A stretch of 64,000 nt of DNA from CAZUGH01 sp964619785 (GTDB lineage: Bacteria; Bacillota; Clostridia; Lachnospirales; Lachnospiraceae), in the NCBI GenBank assembly GCA_964619785.1, contig CAZUGH010000002.1:1-64000 (forward strand), in the 5' to 3' direction. Of the stretch, positions 27,162 through 36,874 are shown in pieces. A program made the translations under genes and the position numbers. Every line of letters begins with the position of its first letter. Within the stretch, counting starts at the first letter, position 1. The notes beneath the pieces are model-generated. The model was not told where the DNA came from and did no database searches. It saw only the letters and a program-made list of their open reading frames with translations.

Positions 27162-29498
27162 ATAGAGAGTCAGATTAAGACATTGCCAATTATTGCTCTA
27201 CGAGGCATGACAGTGTTACCTGGTATGCTGATACATTTTGATATAAGTCGGGAAATGACTTTGGCAGCAGTGAATGAAGCCATGGCAGGAGATCGATATG
27301 TATTTGTTACCAGCCAGAAGGATCCCGATATGGAGAAGCCTTCTTACTATGATTTGTTAGAAGTGGGAGTCATTGCGAAGATTAAGCAGATTGTGAAGTT
27401 GCAAGATAATATGATGCGTATTATGATTTCATCTAAGGTACGAGGAACGATGATTTCTATGTCTCAGACAAGTCCATTTTTGCTTGGGGATATCACACCT
27501 TATGAGCCTACTTCGGAGCAGGTGCGAGATGAACTTGACGAGATGGATATGAAGGAGCGAGAAGCCGCTCTTCGTTATGTGAAGGAACTCTATGCATCTT
27601 ATATGGTAGAGAATCCGAAAGCAGGAAAATCGGTCTATGATCGAATTCAGAAGGAAACAGACTTAGGAAGATTATTAGACTTAGTAGGAATGCATCTTCC
27701 GATAACGATGGAACGCAGGCAGGATTTGTTAGAGTGCTTTTCAATTCCTAAGAGATATGAGGTACTGAGTAAGCTTCTTGCCAACGAAATACAGATTGCA
27801 AAGATTAAGGAAGAATATAAGTCGCGCGTCAAGGAAGAGGTTGAGAAGAACCAGAAGGATTATTTCTTGCGTGAGCAAATGAAAGTGATTCGAGACGAAC
27901 TAGGTGATACACAGAGTCCGGAGGAGGATCATGATAAATACCTAGCGAAATTAAATCAGCTTGAATGTAGTCAGGATGTATATGACAAGATTAAAGAAGA
28001 GATTCAGAGACTGAATTCATTAGGAACGAGTTCTTCGGAGTATAATGTGGCAAGGGGCTATGTGGAGACTTTATTAGACCTTCCATGGAATCATATGAGC
28101 CAGGATAATCAGAATCTGAGTAATGCAAAATATATATTAGACGAGGATCATTATGGTCTTGAAAAAGTGAAGGAACGTATTCTTGAATTCCTGGCAGTTA
28201 GGACGTTGACAGGAAAGGGTGAGAGCCCAATCGTATGTCTTGTTGGTCCACCGGGTACAGGTAAAACTTCGATAGCGCGTTCCATAGCACGTGCGCTTGA
28301 GAAGGAATATGTTCGTATCTGTCTCGGAGGTGTGCGTGACGAGGCGGAGATTCGTGGACATCGTCGTACTTATGTGGGTGCGATGCCAGGAAGGCTGATT
28401 GCCGGTATTAAGAAGGCGAAAGTGAAGAACCCATTGATTCTACTTGATGAGATTGATAAGGTAAGTAACGATTATAAGGGCGACACATCATCTGCCTTGT
28501 TAGAAGTACTTGACCCGGAGCAGAATCGAAATTTTATTGATCATTATGTGGAATTACCAGTGGATTTATCGGAAGTATTATTCCTATGTACGGCAAACTC
28601 GGTTGAGACAATTCCAAGACCGTTACTTGATCGTATGGAGATGATTGAACTTTCAGGCTATACAGAGAACGAAAAATATCATATCGGAAAGCAATATCTG
28701 ATACCAAAGCAGTTAGAACGTAACGGGCTCAGTGCGAAAGAAGTATCCATTCATGCAAGTGCGCTTCGACGTATGATTTCTGCTTATACTAGAGAAGCTG
28801 GCGTACGAGGTTTAGAACGTCAAGTGGGTAAAATCTGTCGTAAGGCAGCAAAGCAAGTGGTTGATGGCGAGACAGAGAAGATTAAAGTAACGACTAAGAA
28901 TCTAGAAGAATATCTAGGCAAAGAAAAATATAGCATTAATCTAAAGAATGAAAAAGATGAGGTCGGTGTCGTTCGTGGTTTGGCGTGGACTAGCGTCGGG
29001 GGCGATACGCTTGAGATTGAAGTTAATATTCTATCGGGTGATGGCAAATTAGAATTGACAGGACAGCTTGGTGATGTCATGAAGGAATCTGCGCAAATCG
29101 CATTAACTTATGTGAGAAGCTTAGAGAACAAACATGGTAGAGATGGTGAGTATTTCTCCAAACATGATATACATCTTCATGTGCCTGAGGGAGCTGTGCC
29201 AAAAGATGGCCCATCTGCTGGTGTGACGATGGCGACAGCAATATATTCTGCCGTTACTGGTAAACGTGTCCGTCGAGATGTGGCGATGACAGGAGAAATC
29301 ACATTGCGTGGTCGTGTATTACCGATTGGTGGATTAAAGGAAAAATTACTGGCTGCCAAGATTGCAGGAATGAAGGATATCTTTGTCCCAATCAAGAATC
29401 AGCCAGATGTAGAGGAACTTGACCAAGAGATTACAGAAGGATTAAAGATTCATTATGTAACTCATGCAGACCAGATTTTTACGGAAGTCATGGAGTAA
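27162..29498 (+). CDS. lon: ATP-dependent protease Lon, probable ATA start
   Basis: Lon is a AAA+ protease that removes misfolded and regulatory proteins. The N-domain starts ...TLPIIALRGM, Walker A is GPPGTGKT, and the catalytic dyad is S685 (KDGPSAG) and K728 (GGLKEKLL). The start is unusual. AAGGAGG (27147-27153) is followed after 8 bases by ATA 27162, giving 778 residues and the expected N-terminal length. No in-frame ATG is nearby. GTG 27090 lies before the terminator hairpin without a binding site, and TTG 27183 is too far from one. If GTG 27090 were used the protein would have 802 residues. ysxC follows at 10 bases. Confidence 0.94.
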   Translation: MESQIKTLPIIALRGMTVLPGMLIHFDISREMTLAAVNEAMAGDRYVFVTSQKDPDMEKPSYYDLLEVGVIAKIKQIVKLQDNMMRIMISSKVRGTMISMSQTSPFLLGDITPYEPTSEQVRDELDEMDMKEREAALRYVKELYASYMVENPKAGKSVYDRIQKETDLGRLLDLVGMHLPITMERRQDLLECFSIPKRYEVLSKLLANEIQIAKIKEEYKSRVKEEVEKNQKDYFLREQMKVIRDELGDTQSPEEDHDKYLAKLNQLECSQDVYDKIKEEIQRLNSLGTSSSEYNVARGYVETLLDLPWNHMSQDNQNLSNAKYILDEDHYGLEKVKERILEFLAVRTLTGKGESPIVCLVGPPGTGKTSIARSIARALEKEYVRICLGGVRDEAEIRGHRRTYVGAMPGRLIAGIKKAKVKNPLILLDEIDKVSNDYKGDTSSALLEVLDPEQNRNFIDHYVELPVDLSEVLFLCTANSVETIPRPLLDRMEMIELSGYTENEKYHIGKQYLIPKQLERNGLSAKEVSIHASALRRMISAYTREAGVRGLERQVGKICRKAAKQVVDGETEKIKVTTKNLEEYLGKEKYSINLKNEKDEVGVVRGLAWTSVGGDTLEIEVNILSGDGKLELTGQLGDVMKESAQIALTYVRSLENKHGRDGEYFSKHDIHLHVPEGAVPKDGPSAGVTMATAIYSAVTGKRVRRDVAMTGEITLRGRVLPIGGLKEKLLAAKIAGMKDIFVPIKNQPDVEELDQEITEGLKIHYVTHADQIFTEVME

Positions 29499-29508
29499 GG
29501 AGGAACTT

Positions 29509-30105
29509 GTGGTAATCAAATCATTAGAATTGGAAACGGTATGTGGAATCACAAGTACCCTTCCGGTTAACGACAAAATCGAATTGGCCTTTTGGGGCCG
29601 TTCCAATGTAGGTAAATCATCACTGATTAATACATTGATGAACCGCAAATCATTTGCCCGTATCTCATCACAGCCAGGTAAGACTCAGACCATCAATTAC
29701 TATAATGTAAATGATGCTTGTTATCTGGTGGATTTGCCTGGTTATGGTTATGCGAAGGCATCCAAGGAAGTAGCAGAAAAATGGATGGTTATGATACGTA
29801 AGTACCTAAAAACTTCACAGGCACTTCGTGTTGTATTTCAGTTGGTTGATATTCGTCATGAGCCATCGAAGAAGGATGTTGAAGTCTATCACTTGTTGAC
29901 AAAATTGGGCTTTAATCCGCTTATTATTGCCACGAAGTCAGATAAGGTAAGTCGCAATGAGAAGAATAAAAATCTCGCGTTGATTCGCAAGACATTGGGC
30001 CTGGTTGAGGATACTCCAATTATCCCATTCTCTGCGGTGAGCAAAGATGGCAAAGATGAGATTTGGGAATATGTAGATTATTTTGTCCAGGAACTTGGAC
30101 TGTAG
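29509..30105 (+). CDS. ysxC: Ribosome biogenesis GTP-binding protein YsxC/EngB
   Basis: This GTPase is needed for 50S subunit assembly. The start GTG 29509 follows AAGGAGG overlapping the lon stop, giving 198 residues; longer frames run inside lon. G motifs are GRSNVGKSS (G1), DLPGYGYAK (G3) and TKSDK (G4). The lon-ysxC order is conserved in Firmicutes. Confidence 0.95.
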   Translation: MVIKSLELETVCGITSTLPVNDKIELAFWGRSNVGKSSLINTLMNRKSFARISSQPGKTQTINYYNVNDACYLVDLPGYGYAKASKEVAEKWMVMIRKYLKTSQALRVVFQLVDIRHEPSKKDVEVYHLLTKLGFNPLIIATKSDKVSRNEKNKNLALIRKTLGLVEDTPIIPFSAVSKDGKDEIWEYVDYFVQELGL

Positions 30106-30121
30106 AAAGGATGATACAATT

Positions 30122-31291
30122 ATGATAATTAAGCCAAAATCAAGAGGATTTATATGTACAACAGCACATCCAACAGGATGTGAAGAGAGTGTTCGCAGAC
30201 AGATTCAGTACGTAGAAGGTAAGGGAGCAATGAAGGGACCAAAGAAGGTTCTTGTTCTCGGTTCTTCGACTGGTTATGGACTGTCATCGCGTATTAGTGC
30301 CGCGTTTGGCTGTGGCGCAGATACATTAGGCGTTATGTTTGAAAAGGAGCCATCGGAGCGTCGTACGGCAACAGCAGGTTATTACAATACGAAGGCATTT
30401 GAGAAGTTTGCTAAGGAAAAAGGTCTGTATGCCAAGACAGTAAACGGCGATGCATTTTCCCAGGAAATCAAAGACGAAGTAATCAAGATGATTAAAGAGG
30501 ATATGGGTCAGGTAGACATGGTCGTATATAGTCTGGCTGCACCTAGAAGAACGGTTGCTGATGGAACAACATATTCTTCAGTACTTAAAACGATTGGCGA
30601 CGAATTTGTAAATAAGAATATCGATTTATCAAAACGTGAAGTGACACAGGCCGCTATCCCACCAGCTACGGAGCAGGAGATTGCAGATACGGTCAAGGTC
30701 ATGGGTGGTGAAGACTGGAGTGATTGGCTAAAAGCACTTGTAGCAGCTGATGCAATCGCAGATGGCGCAATTACATTTGCATATTCCTACATTGGTTCAG
30801 AACTTACTTTCCCAATTTATCGTGATGGCTCAATTGGTCAAGCGAAGAAAGACCTTTATAAGACAGCAGATGATATCACAGCTACCTATAAGGACAAAGG
30901 GATTCGAGGCTTTGTATCCATCAATAAGGCTCTTGTAACACAGGCAAGTGCAGCAATTCCGGTTGTCCCACTCTATGTGACGATTCTGTATAAAATTATG
31001 AAAAAGCAGGGATTGCATGAAGGTTGTATCGAGCAGATTGACCGTTTGTTCCGTGATAAGCTACCAGCAGGACCAGAAGTTGACGAAGAAGGGCTCATTC
31101 GAATTGATGACTATGAGTTGCGTCCGGAGGTTCAGAAGGAAGTTATGGAAGTCTGGGATAAGATTTCCACAGAAAATATCGAAGAATATGCTGATATCGA
31201 TGGATATTGGGAAGACTTCTTCCATATGTTTGGCTTTAACTATGATAATGTAGATTACGAAGAAGATTTTGATTTATTGGCAACTAAATAA
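30122..31291 (+). CDS. fabV: trans-2-Enoyl-CoA/ACP reductase, FabV/TER family
   Basis: This NAD(P)H-dependent enzyme reduces trans-2-enoyl thioesters (crotonyl-CoA to butyryl-CoA in TER, or the last elongation step in FabV). It has 389 residues from ATG 30122. The N-terminal TAHPTGCEESVRRQI, the nucleotide fold VLVLGSSTGYGLSSRI and the catalytic Tyr/Lys region YIGSELTFPIY...GQAKKDL are all present. It stands alone, separate from a fatty-acid cluster. Either fatty-acid synthesis or a butyrate-related role is possible. Confidence 0.93.
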   Translation: MIIKPKSRGFICTTAHPTGCEESVRRQIQYVEGKGAMKGPKKVLVLGSSTGYGLSSRISAAFGCGADTLGVMFEKEPSERRTATAGYYNTKAFEKFAKEKGLYAKTVNGDAFSQEIKDEVIKMIKEDMGQVDMVVYSLAAPRRTVADGTTYSSVLKTIGDEFVNKNIDLSKREVTQAAIPPATEQEIADTVKVMGGEDWSDWLKALVAADAIADGAITFAYSYIGSELTFPIYRDGSIGQAKKDLYKTADDITATYKDKGIRGFVSINKALVTQASAAIPVVPLYVTILYKIMKKQGLHEGCIEQIDRLFRDKLPAGPEVDEEGLIRIDDYELRPEVQKEVMEVWDKISTENIEEYADIDGYWEDFFHMFGFNYDNVDYEEDFDLLATK

Positions 31292-31302
31292 TTGTTTTAT
31301 TA

Positions 31303-31332
31303 AAAAGGAGACCTCTCTAAGGTCTCCTTTTT
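31303..31332. terminator. Bidirectional terminator between fabV and the DUF4364 gene
   Basis: An 11-bp stem (AAAAGGAGACC at 31303-31313 with 31321-31331) is flanked by A and T runs on both sides and serves convergent transcripts. Confidence 0.85.
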
Positions 31333-31338
31333 GGTGGC

Positions 31339-31854
31339 TTACAATAGTTCTCTTGCAAGATATTCGTAGATACCTTGTTGCTTTTCTTGAAAATGATTAC
31401 ATATTCCGATGGCCTCGTCTTCGGTTGTTGCACTGAGACTCACAGTTAATAGGGGAATTCCATTATCGTGGATGGAACACGTAGCTAGATATTCGCCGGT
31501 TTCTAGACGTTTATAGTCTGTCACTGTTGCCATCTCATCAAGGATGGAAAAGCGATTTTCTTCTAGATAAGATATGATTTCGGTACGAATATCATTTGAT
31601 AATTGTCCATAGAATAAACTGAGTGTCTCTTTGCCCGCATCGGTCAATGTGTAATAGGTACTTTTGTATGTGGTCTTTGGCAGAATCAATTCAGCTTCTG
31701 TCAATTCCGAGAAAGCTTTCTGAATATTGAAATAATTCGTATAGCCTTTGTCCAAAATGTAATCTGAGATAATCTGATTTGTTAAAGGTGTGGAGACCTT
31801 TTCTAACATGAAGAGAATAATTAATTTATATAGTGTGTCTGGCTCGTTTGTCAT
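31339..31854 (-). CDS. DUF4364 family, winged-helix-like protein
   Basis: This 171-residue protein starts at MTNEPDTLYK; AGGAGAATTCTT precedes that ATG, so longer starts are rejected. The N-terminal 80 residues look like a winged helix (LTNQIISDYILDKGYTNYFNIQKAFSELTEAELI...YYTLTDAGKETL). The C-terminal half (GEYLATCSIHDNGIPLLTVSLSA) is characteristic of DUF4364. Regulatory function is inferred only. Its start overlaps the stop of the radical SAM gene by 4 bases. Confidence 0.8.
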   Translation of the reverse strand: MTNEPDTLYKLIILFMLEKVSTPLTNQIISDYILDKGYTNYFNIQKAFSELTEAELILPKTTYKSTYYTLTDAGKETLSLFYGQLSNDIRTEIISYLEENRFSILDEMATVTDYKRLETGEYLATCSIHDNGIPLLTVSLSATTEDEAIGICNHFQEKQQGIYEYLARELL

Positions 31855-32792
31855 AAGAATTCTCCTTTCTCTTTCCCTTGCCATAAATCCTCACGCTTCA
31901 TAATTTGATGAAGATGATTCAATACGGCTCGCTTTTTACTACTCCAGGTTGGTGCCAATAAAAGTGATTTGGGACCATCTCCTGTGAGGCGATGGATTAC
32001 GATATGTCCCGGTAAATGGGTTAAGGCATCGGTAATCCAGTGGAGATACTCGTCCTCTGATAATACATGAAGCATGTCAGTATCTAGGTACTTTGCTAAA
32101 TCAGTACCTTTTAATATATGCAATAGTTGAAGCTTTATGCCATCAATTGGCATGTCGGCTAGATAATCAATGGTAGCCATCCAGTCATCATAGGTTTCCC
32201 CAGGGAGACCTGCGATAACATGAACAACAACTTCAATATTAATGGCTTTCAAATCCCTTACAGCCTGTTCGAAAACGGGAAGTGTATATCCCCTTCGGAT
32301 AAATTGAGCAGTTGACTCATGAATCGTTTGCAAACCAAGTTCAACAATGACAGGCTTTATCTGATTGCATTCGTCTAGAAGCTCTAACACATCTGGTGGC
32401 AGACAATCTGGTCTAGTTGCAATGGATAGCATAACAATCTTCTTGTGTGCAAGAGCCTCGAGGAAAATGGGCCTCAGCACATCTACTGGTGCGTATGTGT
32501 TGGTAAAGGATTGAAAATAAGCAATGAACTTATCTCCAACAGACTTTCTAGAAGAGAGTCCTTGAATGCCCAAATCAATCTGAGCAGTAATGCTGTCGCA
32601 GATAGGAGCGGCAAAGTCACCTGAACCACTGCCACTACAGAAGATACATCCCCTAGTCCCTAATGTACCGTCCCGATTGGGACAGGTCATATGGGACTCG
32701 AGAGAAATTTTATATACTTTTTCACCAAATCGTTGTTTGCATTCATAATCTAGCGAATGGTAGGGCTTATCACCCCAGTGTTTCGTTTTCAT
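31851..32792 (-). CDS. Radical SAM protein, TIGR01212 (YhcC/YtqA) family
   Basis: This 313-residue radical SAM protein belongs to the YhcC-type family of unknown substrate. The cluster cysteines are in CPNRDGTLGTRGCIFCSG (C followed by a CxxC). The HWGDKPYHSLDYECKQRFG N-terminus is diagnostic. It sits between the malic enzyme (1-base overlap, TAATG) and the DUF4364 gene (4-base overlap), so the three are translationally coupled. Confidence 0.92.
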   Translation of the reverse strand: MKTKHWGDKPYHSLDYECKQRFGEKVYKISLESHMTCPNRDGTLGTRGCIFCSGSGSGDFAAPICDSITAQIDLGIQGLSSRKSVGDKFIAYFQSFTNTYAPVDVLRPIFLEALAHKKIVMLSIATRPDCLPPDVLELLDECNQIKPVIVELGLQTIHESTAQFIRRGYTLPVFEQAVRDLKAINIEVVVHVIAGLPGETYDDWMATIDYLADMPIDGIKLQLLHILKGTDLAKYLDTDMLHVLSEDEYLHWITDALTHLPGHIVIHRLTGDGPKSLLLAPTWSSKKRAVLNHLHQIMKREDLWQGKEKGEFL

Positions 32793-33943
32793 TATTTAAT
32801 ATGTGCCTTGACTGCACTGCTAACCACGTCAGCAACTTGTGGATTGAATGCTTCAGGCATAATGTTGTCTTCGTTAAGTTCCTCATCTGGAACGAGAGAA
32901 GCGATGGCAAGAGCTGCCGCTAACTTCATATCTTCTGTGATTGCTGTTGCACGTCCTTCTAATGCACCCTTGAAGATACCAGGGAAGGCAACGACATTAT
33001 TTACCTGGTTAGGGAAATCTGAACGACCAGTTCCGACAACTTTAGCACCGGCTGCTTTCGCAACATCTGGCATAATCTCTGGAACTGGATTGGCCATTGC
33101 AAAGAGGATTCCGTCACGATTCATGGAAGAAACCATCTCAGGAGTTACGATATTAGGAGCGGATACCCCAACGAAGATGTCGGCACCAACAAAGGCATCA
33201 GCTAGTGTACCTTCTTTGCCTTCTAGATTTGTTACTTCCATCATCTCTTTCTGCATCCAGTTCAAGTCTTTGGATTTCTTCGATAAGATACCGGACTTGT
33301 CACACAGATTGAGTGTCTTAAAACCATAGCGAAGCAGCAATTTTGAAATTGCGATACCGGCAGAACCAGCACCATTGACTACAATCTTGCAATCTTCTTT
33401 CTTCTTATCAACAACCTTGAGAGCATTGATGATACCAGAGAGAACGACGATGGCTGTTCCGTGCTGGTCATCGTGAAATACAGGAATATCTAATAGTTCT
33501 TTTAAACGTTCCTCAATTTCAAAACAACGAGGAGCAGAGATGTCTTCGAGATTGATTCCACCAAAAGCAGGTGCAATATTGACAACCGTTTTGATGATTT
33601 CTTCTGTATCCTGTGTATCTAAGCAGATAGGAAACGCATTGACGTCACCAAATTCCTTAAATAGTACTGCCTTTCCTTCCATAACGGGCATCGCAGCTTC
33701 TGGTCCGATGTTGCCTAGTCCAAGAACAGCACTTCCGTCTGAAACAACAGCGACTGTGTTAGACTTGATTGTATATCGATAGGCAGCTTCCTTGTCTTTT
33801 GCAATTACCTTACAAGGTTCTGCAACCCCAGGAGTATAGGCGATTGCCAAGTCTTCCCGGGATTTTACTGAACATTTAGGGGTTGTATTAATCTTACCAT
33901 TCCATTCTTCATGGAGTTTCAAAGCTTTTTCATTAAGTGTCAT
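32792..33943 (-). CDS. NAD(P)-dependent malic enzyme
   Basis: This 383-residue short-form bacterial malic enzyme decarboxylates malate to pyruvate. It has the AYTPGVAEPCKVIAKD motif, the substrate/metal segment DDQHGTAIVVLSG and the Rossmann motif VVNGAGSAGIAISK. It is the first gene of a minus-strand operon driven from a promoter whose -35 element overlaps that of the divergent pyrophosphorylase gene. Cofactor preference is not deducible. Confidence 0.94.
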   Translation of the reverse strand: MTLNEKALKLHEEWNGKINTTPKCSVKSREDLAIAYTPGVAEPCKVIAKDKEAAYRYTIKSNTVAVVSDGSAVLGLGNIGPEAAMPVMEGKAVLFKEFGDVNAFPICLDTQDTEEIIKTVVNIAPAFGGINLEDISAPRCFEIEERLKELLDIPVFHDDQHGTAIVVLSGIINALKVVDKKKEDCKIVVNGAGSAGIAISKLLLRYGFKTLNLCDKSGILSKKSKDLNWMQKEMMEVTNLEGKEGTLADAFVGADIFVGVSAPNIVTPEMVSSMNRDGILFAMANPVPEIMPDVAKAAGAKVVGTGRSDFPNQVNNVVAFPGIFKGALEGRATAITEDMKLAAALAIASLVPDEELNEDNIMPEAFNPQVADVVSSAVKAHIK

Positions 33944-33978
33944 GATTCCATTCCTTCCATATATATGTTGTTACCCAT

Positions 33979-34007
33979 ATAATAACACGTTAGCCAGAGA
34001 TTGACAA
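33979..34007 (-). promoter_or_regulatory. Malic enzyme promoter
   Basis: Minus strand: -35 TTGTCA (34007-34002), a 17-base spacer and -10 TATTAT (33984-33979). The -35 hexamer overlaps that of the opposing plus-strand promoter. Confidence 0.65.
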
Positions 34008-34028
34008 CGGCGAAAAAATTGTTACAAT
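34001..34028 (+). promoter_or_regulatory. Promoter of the UDP-sugar pyrophosphorylase gene
   Basis: -35 TTGACA (34001-34006), a 16-base spacer and -10 TACAAT (34023-34028), overlapping the divergent malic enzyme promoter at the -35 position. Confidence 0.7.
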
Positions 34029-34059
34029 GGTAATACAGAATAAGAAAGGGTTGGAAAAT

Positions 34060-35286
34060 ATGACATTAGAACAAGCGAAGGTGAAACTTGCCAGTCAGAA
34101 TCAAGAACATGTCTTGAAGTATTATGACCAGCTGAGTCGTGAGCAGCAGGCAGAGCTTCTTCTGCAGATTGATGCACTTGATTTAGGATTGTTAGACCTG
34201 GTTAAAGATGGAGCCAAAGAAGTGGCAAAGGGAAAACTAGAACCATTAGGTGCGGTGACCCTAGACAAGATTGCGAAGAATCGAGAGCAGTATGAAGCAA
34301 TCGGACAGGAAGCAATTCGTTCAGGTAAGGTGGGTGCAGTTCTTCTTGCTGGTGGGCAGGGAACAAGATTGGGACTCGACAAGCCAAAGGGAATGCTAAA
34401 CGTAGGAGAGAAAAAGGAACTATATTTATTTCAGCAACTTGTGCGTAATCTGATGGATGTTGTGGATCAGACAGGAGCCTGGGTTCCACTCTTCGTTATG
34501 ACGAGCGAGAAGAATAATGAGGATACAGTCAATTTCTTCCAGGAAAATGATTGTTTCGGCTATCAAAAGGACAAGGTATTCTTCTTTGTTCAGGAGATGG
34601 CAGCAGCGACTGATTATCAGGGTAATTATTATTTAGAGGAAAAGCATCGACTAGCGACATCGCCAAACGGTAATGGCGGCTGGTTCTCTTCCTTAGCGAA
34701 AGCTGGATTGCTCGAACAGATTCATAAGCTTGGGGTTGAATGGCTGAATGTATTTGCTGTGGACAATGTACTCCAGCGAATTGCGGACCCTGTTTTTGTG
34801 GGTGCGACGATTGATGCCGGATGCATCTGTGGCTCTAAGGTTGTTGCAAAAGCAGACCCGAATGAACGCGTGGGTGTTATGTGTCTTGAAGATGGGAAAC
34901 CATCTATTGTTGAGTATTATGAGATGACAGATGAGATAATTCATTCGAGAGATGCACAGGGAACACTTTTGTATAATTATGGCGTTATTCTTAATTATCT
35001 GTTCCATGTAGAGAATCTTGAGAAGGTAATGAATGAGAATATGCCTGTTCATATTGTTGAGAAGAAGATTCCTTACATCAATGAAGATGGGGAACTCGTG
35101 AAGCCAGAAGAGGCGAATGGTTACAAGTTTGAGACACTTGTACTTGATATGATTCGCATGATGGATAATTGCCTTCCGTTTGAGGTGGAACGCAATCGCG
35201 AATTTGCACCGATTAAGAATCGTACAGGTGTGGATTCTCTAGAGAGTGCAAGATTACTTATGAAGGAAAATGGAATCGAGATATAG
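34060..35286 (+). CDS. UDPGP-type uridylyltransferase (UDP-GlcNAc/UDP-sugar pyrophosphorylase)
   Basis: This 408-residue protein belongs to the eukaryotic-type UDPGP/UAP1 family, which makes a UDP-sugar from UTP and a sugar-1-phosphate. The nucleotide loop is LLAGGQGTRLGLDKPKGM. The uridine and sugar segments are NGNGGWFSSL and VFAVDNVLQRIADPVFVG. ATG 34060 is chosen after GAAAGGG; the in-frame start at 34027 lies at the -10 element. The sugar substrate is uncertain. Confidence 0.88.
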   Translation: MTLEQAKVKLASQNQEHVLKYYDQLSREQQAELLLQIDALDLGLLDLVKDGAKEVAKGKLEPLGAVTLDKIAKNREQYEAIGQEAIRSGKVGAVLLAGGQGTRLGLDKPKGMLNVGEKKELYLFQQLVRNLMDVVDQTGAWVPLFVMTSEKNNEDTVNFFQENDCFGYQKDKVFFFVQEMAAATDYQGNYYLEEKHRLATSPNGNGGWFSSLAKAGLLEQIHKLGVEWLNVFAVDNVLQRIADPVFVGATIDAGCICGSKVVAKADPNERVGVMCLEDGKPSIVEYYEMTDEIIHSRDAQGTLLYNYGVILNYLFHVENLEKVMNENMPVHIVEKKIPYINEDGELVKPEEANGYKFETLVLDMIRMMDNCLPFEVERNREFAPIKNRTGVDSLESARLLMKENGIEI

Positions 35287-35293
35287 CATGTTT

Positions 35294-35336
35294 GCCAGGG
35301 TTTGACACAATCAGACTCTGGCTTACTATATTTTTA
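35294..35336 (+). terminator. Probable terminator after the pyrophosphorylase gene
   Basis: GCCAGGGT (35294-35301) pairs with ACTCTGGC (35315-35322). An AT-rich tract with TTTTT follows a few bases later, so termination may be incomplete. Confidence 0.5.
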
Positions 35337-35346
35337 TAAGAAGTGG

Positions 35347-35375
35347 TGTACAAATATAATGAAATGATGTATAAT
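35347..35375 (+). promoter_or_regulatory. rho promoter
   Basis: -35 TGTACA (35347-35352), a 17-base spacer and a consensus -10 TATAAT (35370-35375). The implied leader is about 100 bases long. Confidence 0.6.
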
Positions 35376-35478
35376 AAAATCTACATAATTCAGAATTCAT
35401 AAGAATTTTCTTTATCAATCTGATCGATATACTCCCAAATAGGAACAACTTCATGAAGAAAGAAAGGATAGGTGTTAC

Positions 35479-36837
35479 ATGGATTTAGCATCCAAATCAT
35501 TAAAAGAATTAAAAGATATGGCAAAAGAACTGGGGATTCGTAATGTGTCTACACTACGTAAGCCAGACCTTGTGGATATTCTAACAAGAGCAAATAAGAT
35601 GACAGAACATAACAAGGTTGAGAAGAGGGAAGAACCAAGGAGAACAAACGAAGAGTCGAAGCGAACGAATGATCCGACAGAACTTGGTGCTACGGAGATG
35701 AAGCAGCTAGATAGTGGAATCATGAAGAGTGGAATTTTGGAGGTTATGCCAGAAGGATACGGATTTATTCGCTGTGACAACTTTTTACCAGGAGAGAATG
35801 ACGTCTATGTTGCTCCATCGTTAATTCGCAAGATGGATCTCAGAACAGGTGACATCATTCAGGGGAATACGAGAGTGAAGACACAGAATGAGAAGTTTAG
35901 TGCACTTTTATATATTAAGACAATAAACGGACATAAGGTAGATGAACTACGACATCGTAAGAAGTTTGAAGATTTGACTCCTATTTTCCCAAATGAACGA
36001 ATTCATTTAGAGACACCTGGAGCAGGTATTTCGATGCGTATGCTTGATTTGATTTCTCCAATTGGTAAGGGACAACGTGGTATGATTGTATCCCAGCCTA
36101 AGACTGGTAAGACAACATTGCTCAAGCAAGTAGCGAAGGCAGTGACGAAGAATTATCCGGATATGTATCTCATTGTCTTGTTGATTGATGAGAGACCTGA
36201 GGAAGTTACAGATATCAAGGAGTCTATCGAAGGCAAGCATGTAGATGTTATTTATTCGACCTTTGATGAGTTGCCTGAGAATCATAAGCGTGTATCTGAG
36301 ATGGTTATTGAGAGAGCGAAGAGACTTGTGGAGATGGGCGAAGATGTTGTAATTCTGTTAGATAGTATCACACGTTTGGCTCGTGCTTATAACTTGACGG
36401 TTCAACCAAGTGGCCGTACATTATCGGGCGGTCTTGATCCTGCGGCACTTCATATGCCAAAGAGATTTTTTGGTGCAGCGAGAAACATGCGTGAAGGTGG
36501 AAGCCTAACCGTTCTTGCCACAGCTCTTGTTGATACAGGAAGTCGTATGGACGATGTTGTATTTGAGGAATTTAAGGGAACTGGTAACATGGAACTTGTG
36601 CTTGACCGTCATTTATCAGAGAAGAGAATTTTCCCTGCGATTGACATTCAGAAGTCCAGTACAAGAAGAGAAGATTTGTTGTTAGACGCAAGAGAACAGG
36701 AAGCCGTATATATTATGCGTAAAGCTCTTGGCGGCTCGCGTTCAGATGATTCGTTAGAACAGATTACTAATTTGTTTAAGAAAACCAAGAATAACGATGA
36801 ATTTATTGACATGGTAAAAAAGATTCGGTTGAATTAA
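35479..36837 (+). CDS. rho: Transcription termination factor Rho
   Basis: Rho is the hexameric RNA helicase that ends transcription. The 452-residue protein has an N-terminal Rho-N domain ([15 protein letters not shown]), a short charged linker (about 45-75), the cold-shock RNA-binding domain ([20 protein letters not shown]), Walker [10 protein letters not shown], the [11 protein letters not shown] block and the Q-loop/R-loop region. AGAAAGGATAGG precedes the start. Confidence 0.97.
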   Translation: MDLASKSLKELKDMAKELGIRNVSTLRKPDLVDILTRANKMTEHNKVEKREEPRRTNEESKRTNDPTELGATEMKQLDSGIMKSGILEVMPEGYGFIRCDNFLPGENDVYVAPSLIRKMDLRTGDIIQGNTRVKTQNEKFSALLYIKTINGHKVDELRHRKKFEDLTPIFPNERIHLETPGAGISMRMLDLISPIGKGQRGMIVSQPKTGKTTLLKQVAKAVTKNYPDMYLIVLLIDERPEEVTDIKESIEGKHVDVIYSTFDELPENHKRVSEMVIERAKRLVEMGEDVVILLDSITRLARAYNLTVQPSGRTLSGGLDPAALHMPKRFFGAARNMREGGSLTVLATALVDTGSRMDDVVFEEFKGTGNMELVLDRHLSEKRIFPAIDIQKSSTRREDLLLDAREQEAVYIMRKALGGSRSDDSLEQITNLFKKTKNNDEFIDMVKKIRLN

Positions 36838-36845
36838 AAAAAGCC

Positions 36846-36874
36846 TTGCATTTTTTAAAGTGTCATGCTACAAT
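36846..36874 (+). promoter_or_regulatory. rpmE promoter
   Basis: -35 TTGCAT (36846-36851), a 17-base spacer and -10 TACAAT (36869-36874), starting 9 bases after the rho stop codon. Confidence 0.65.
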
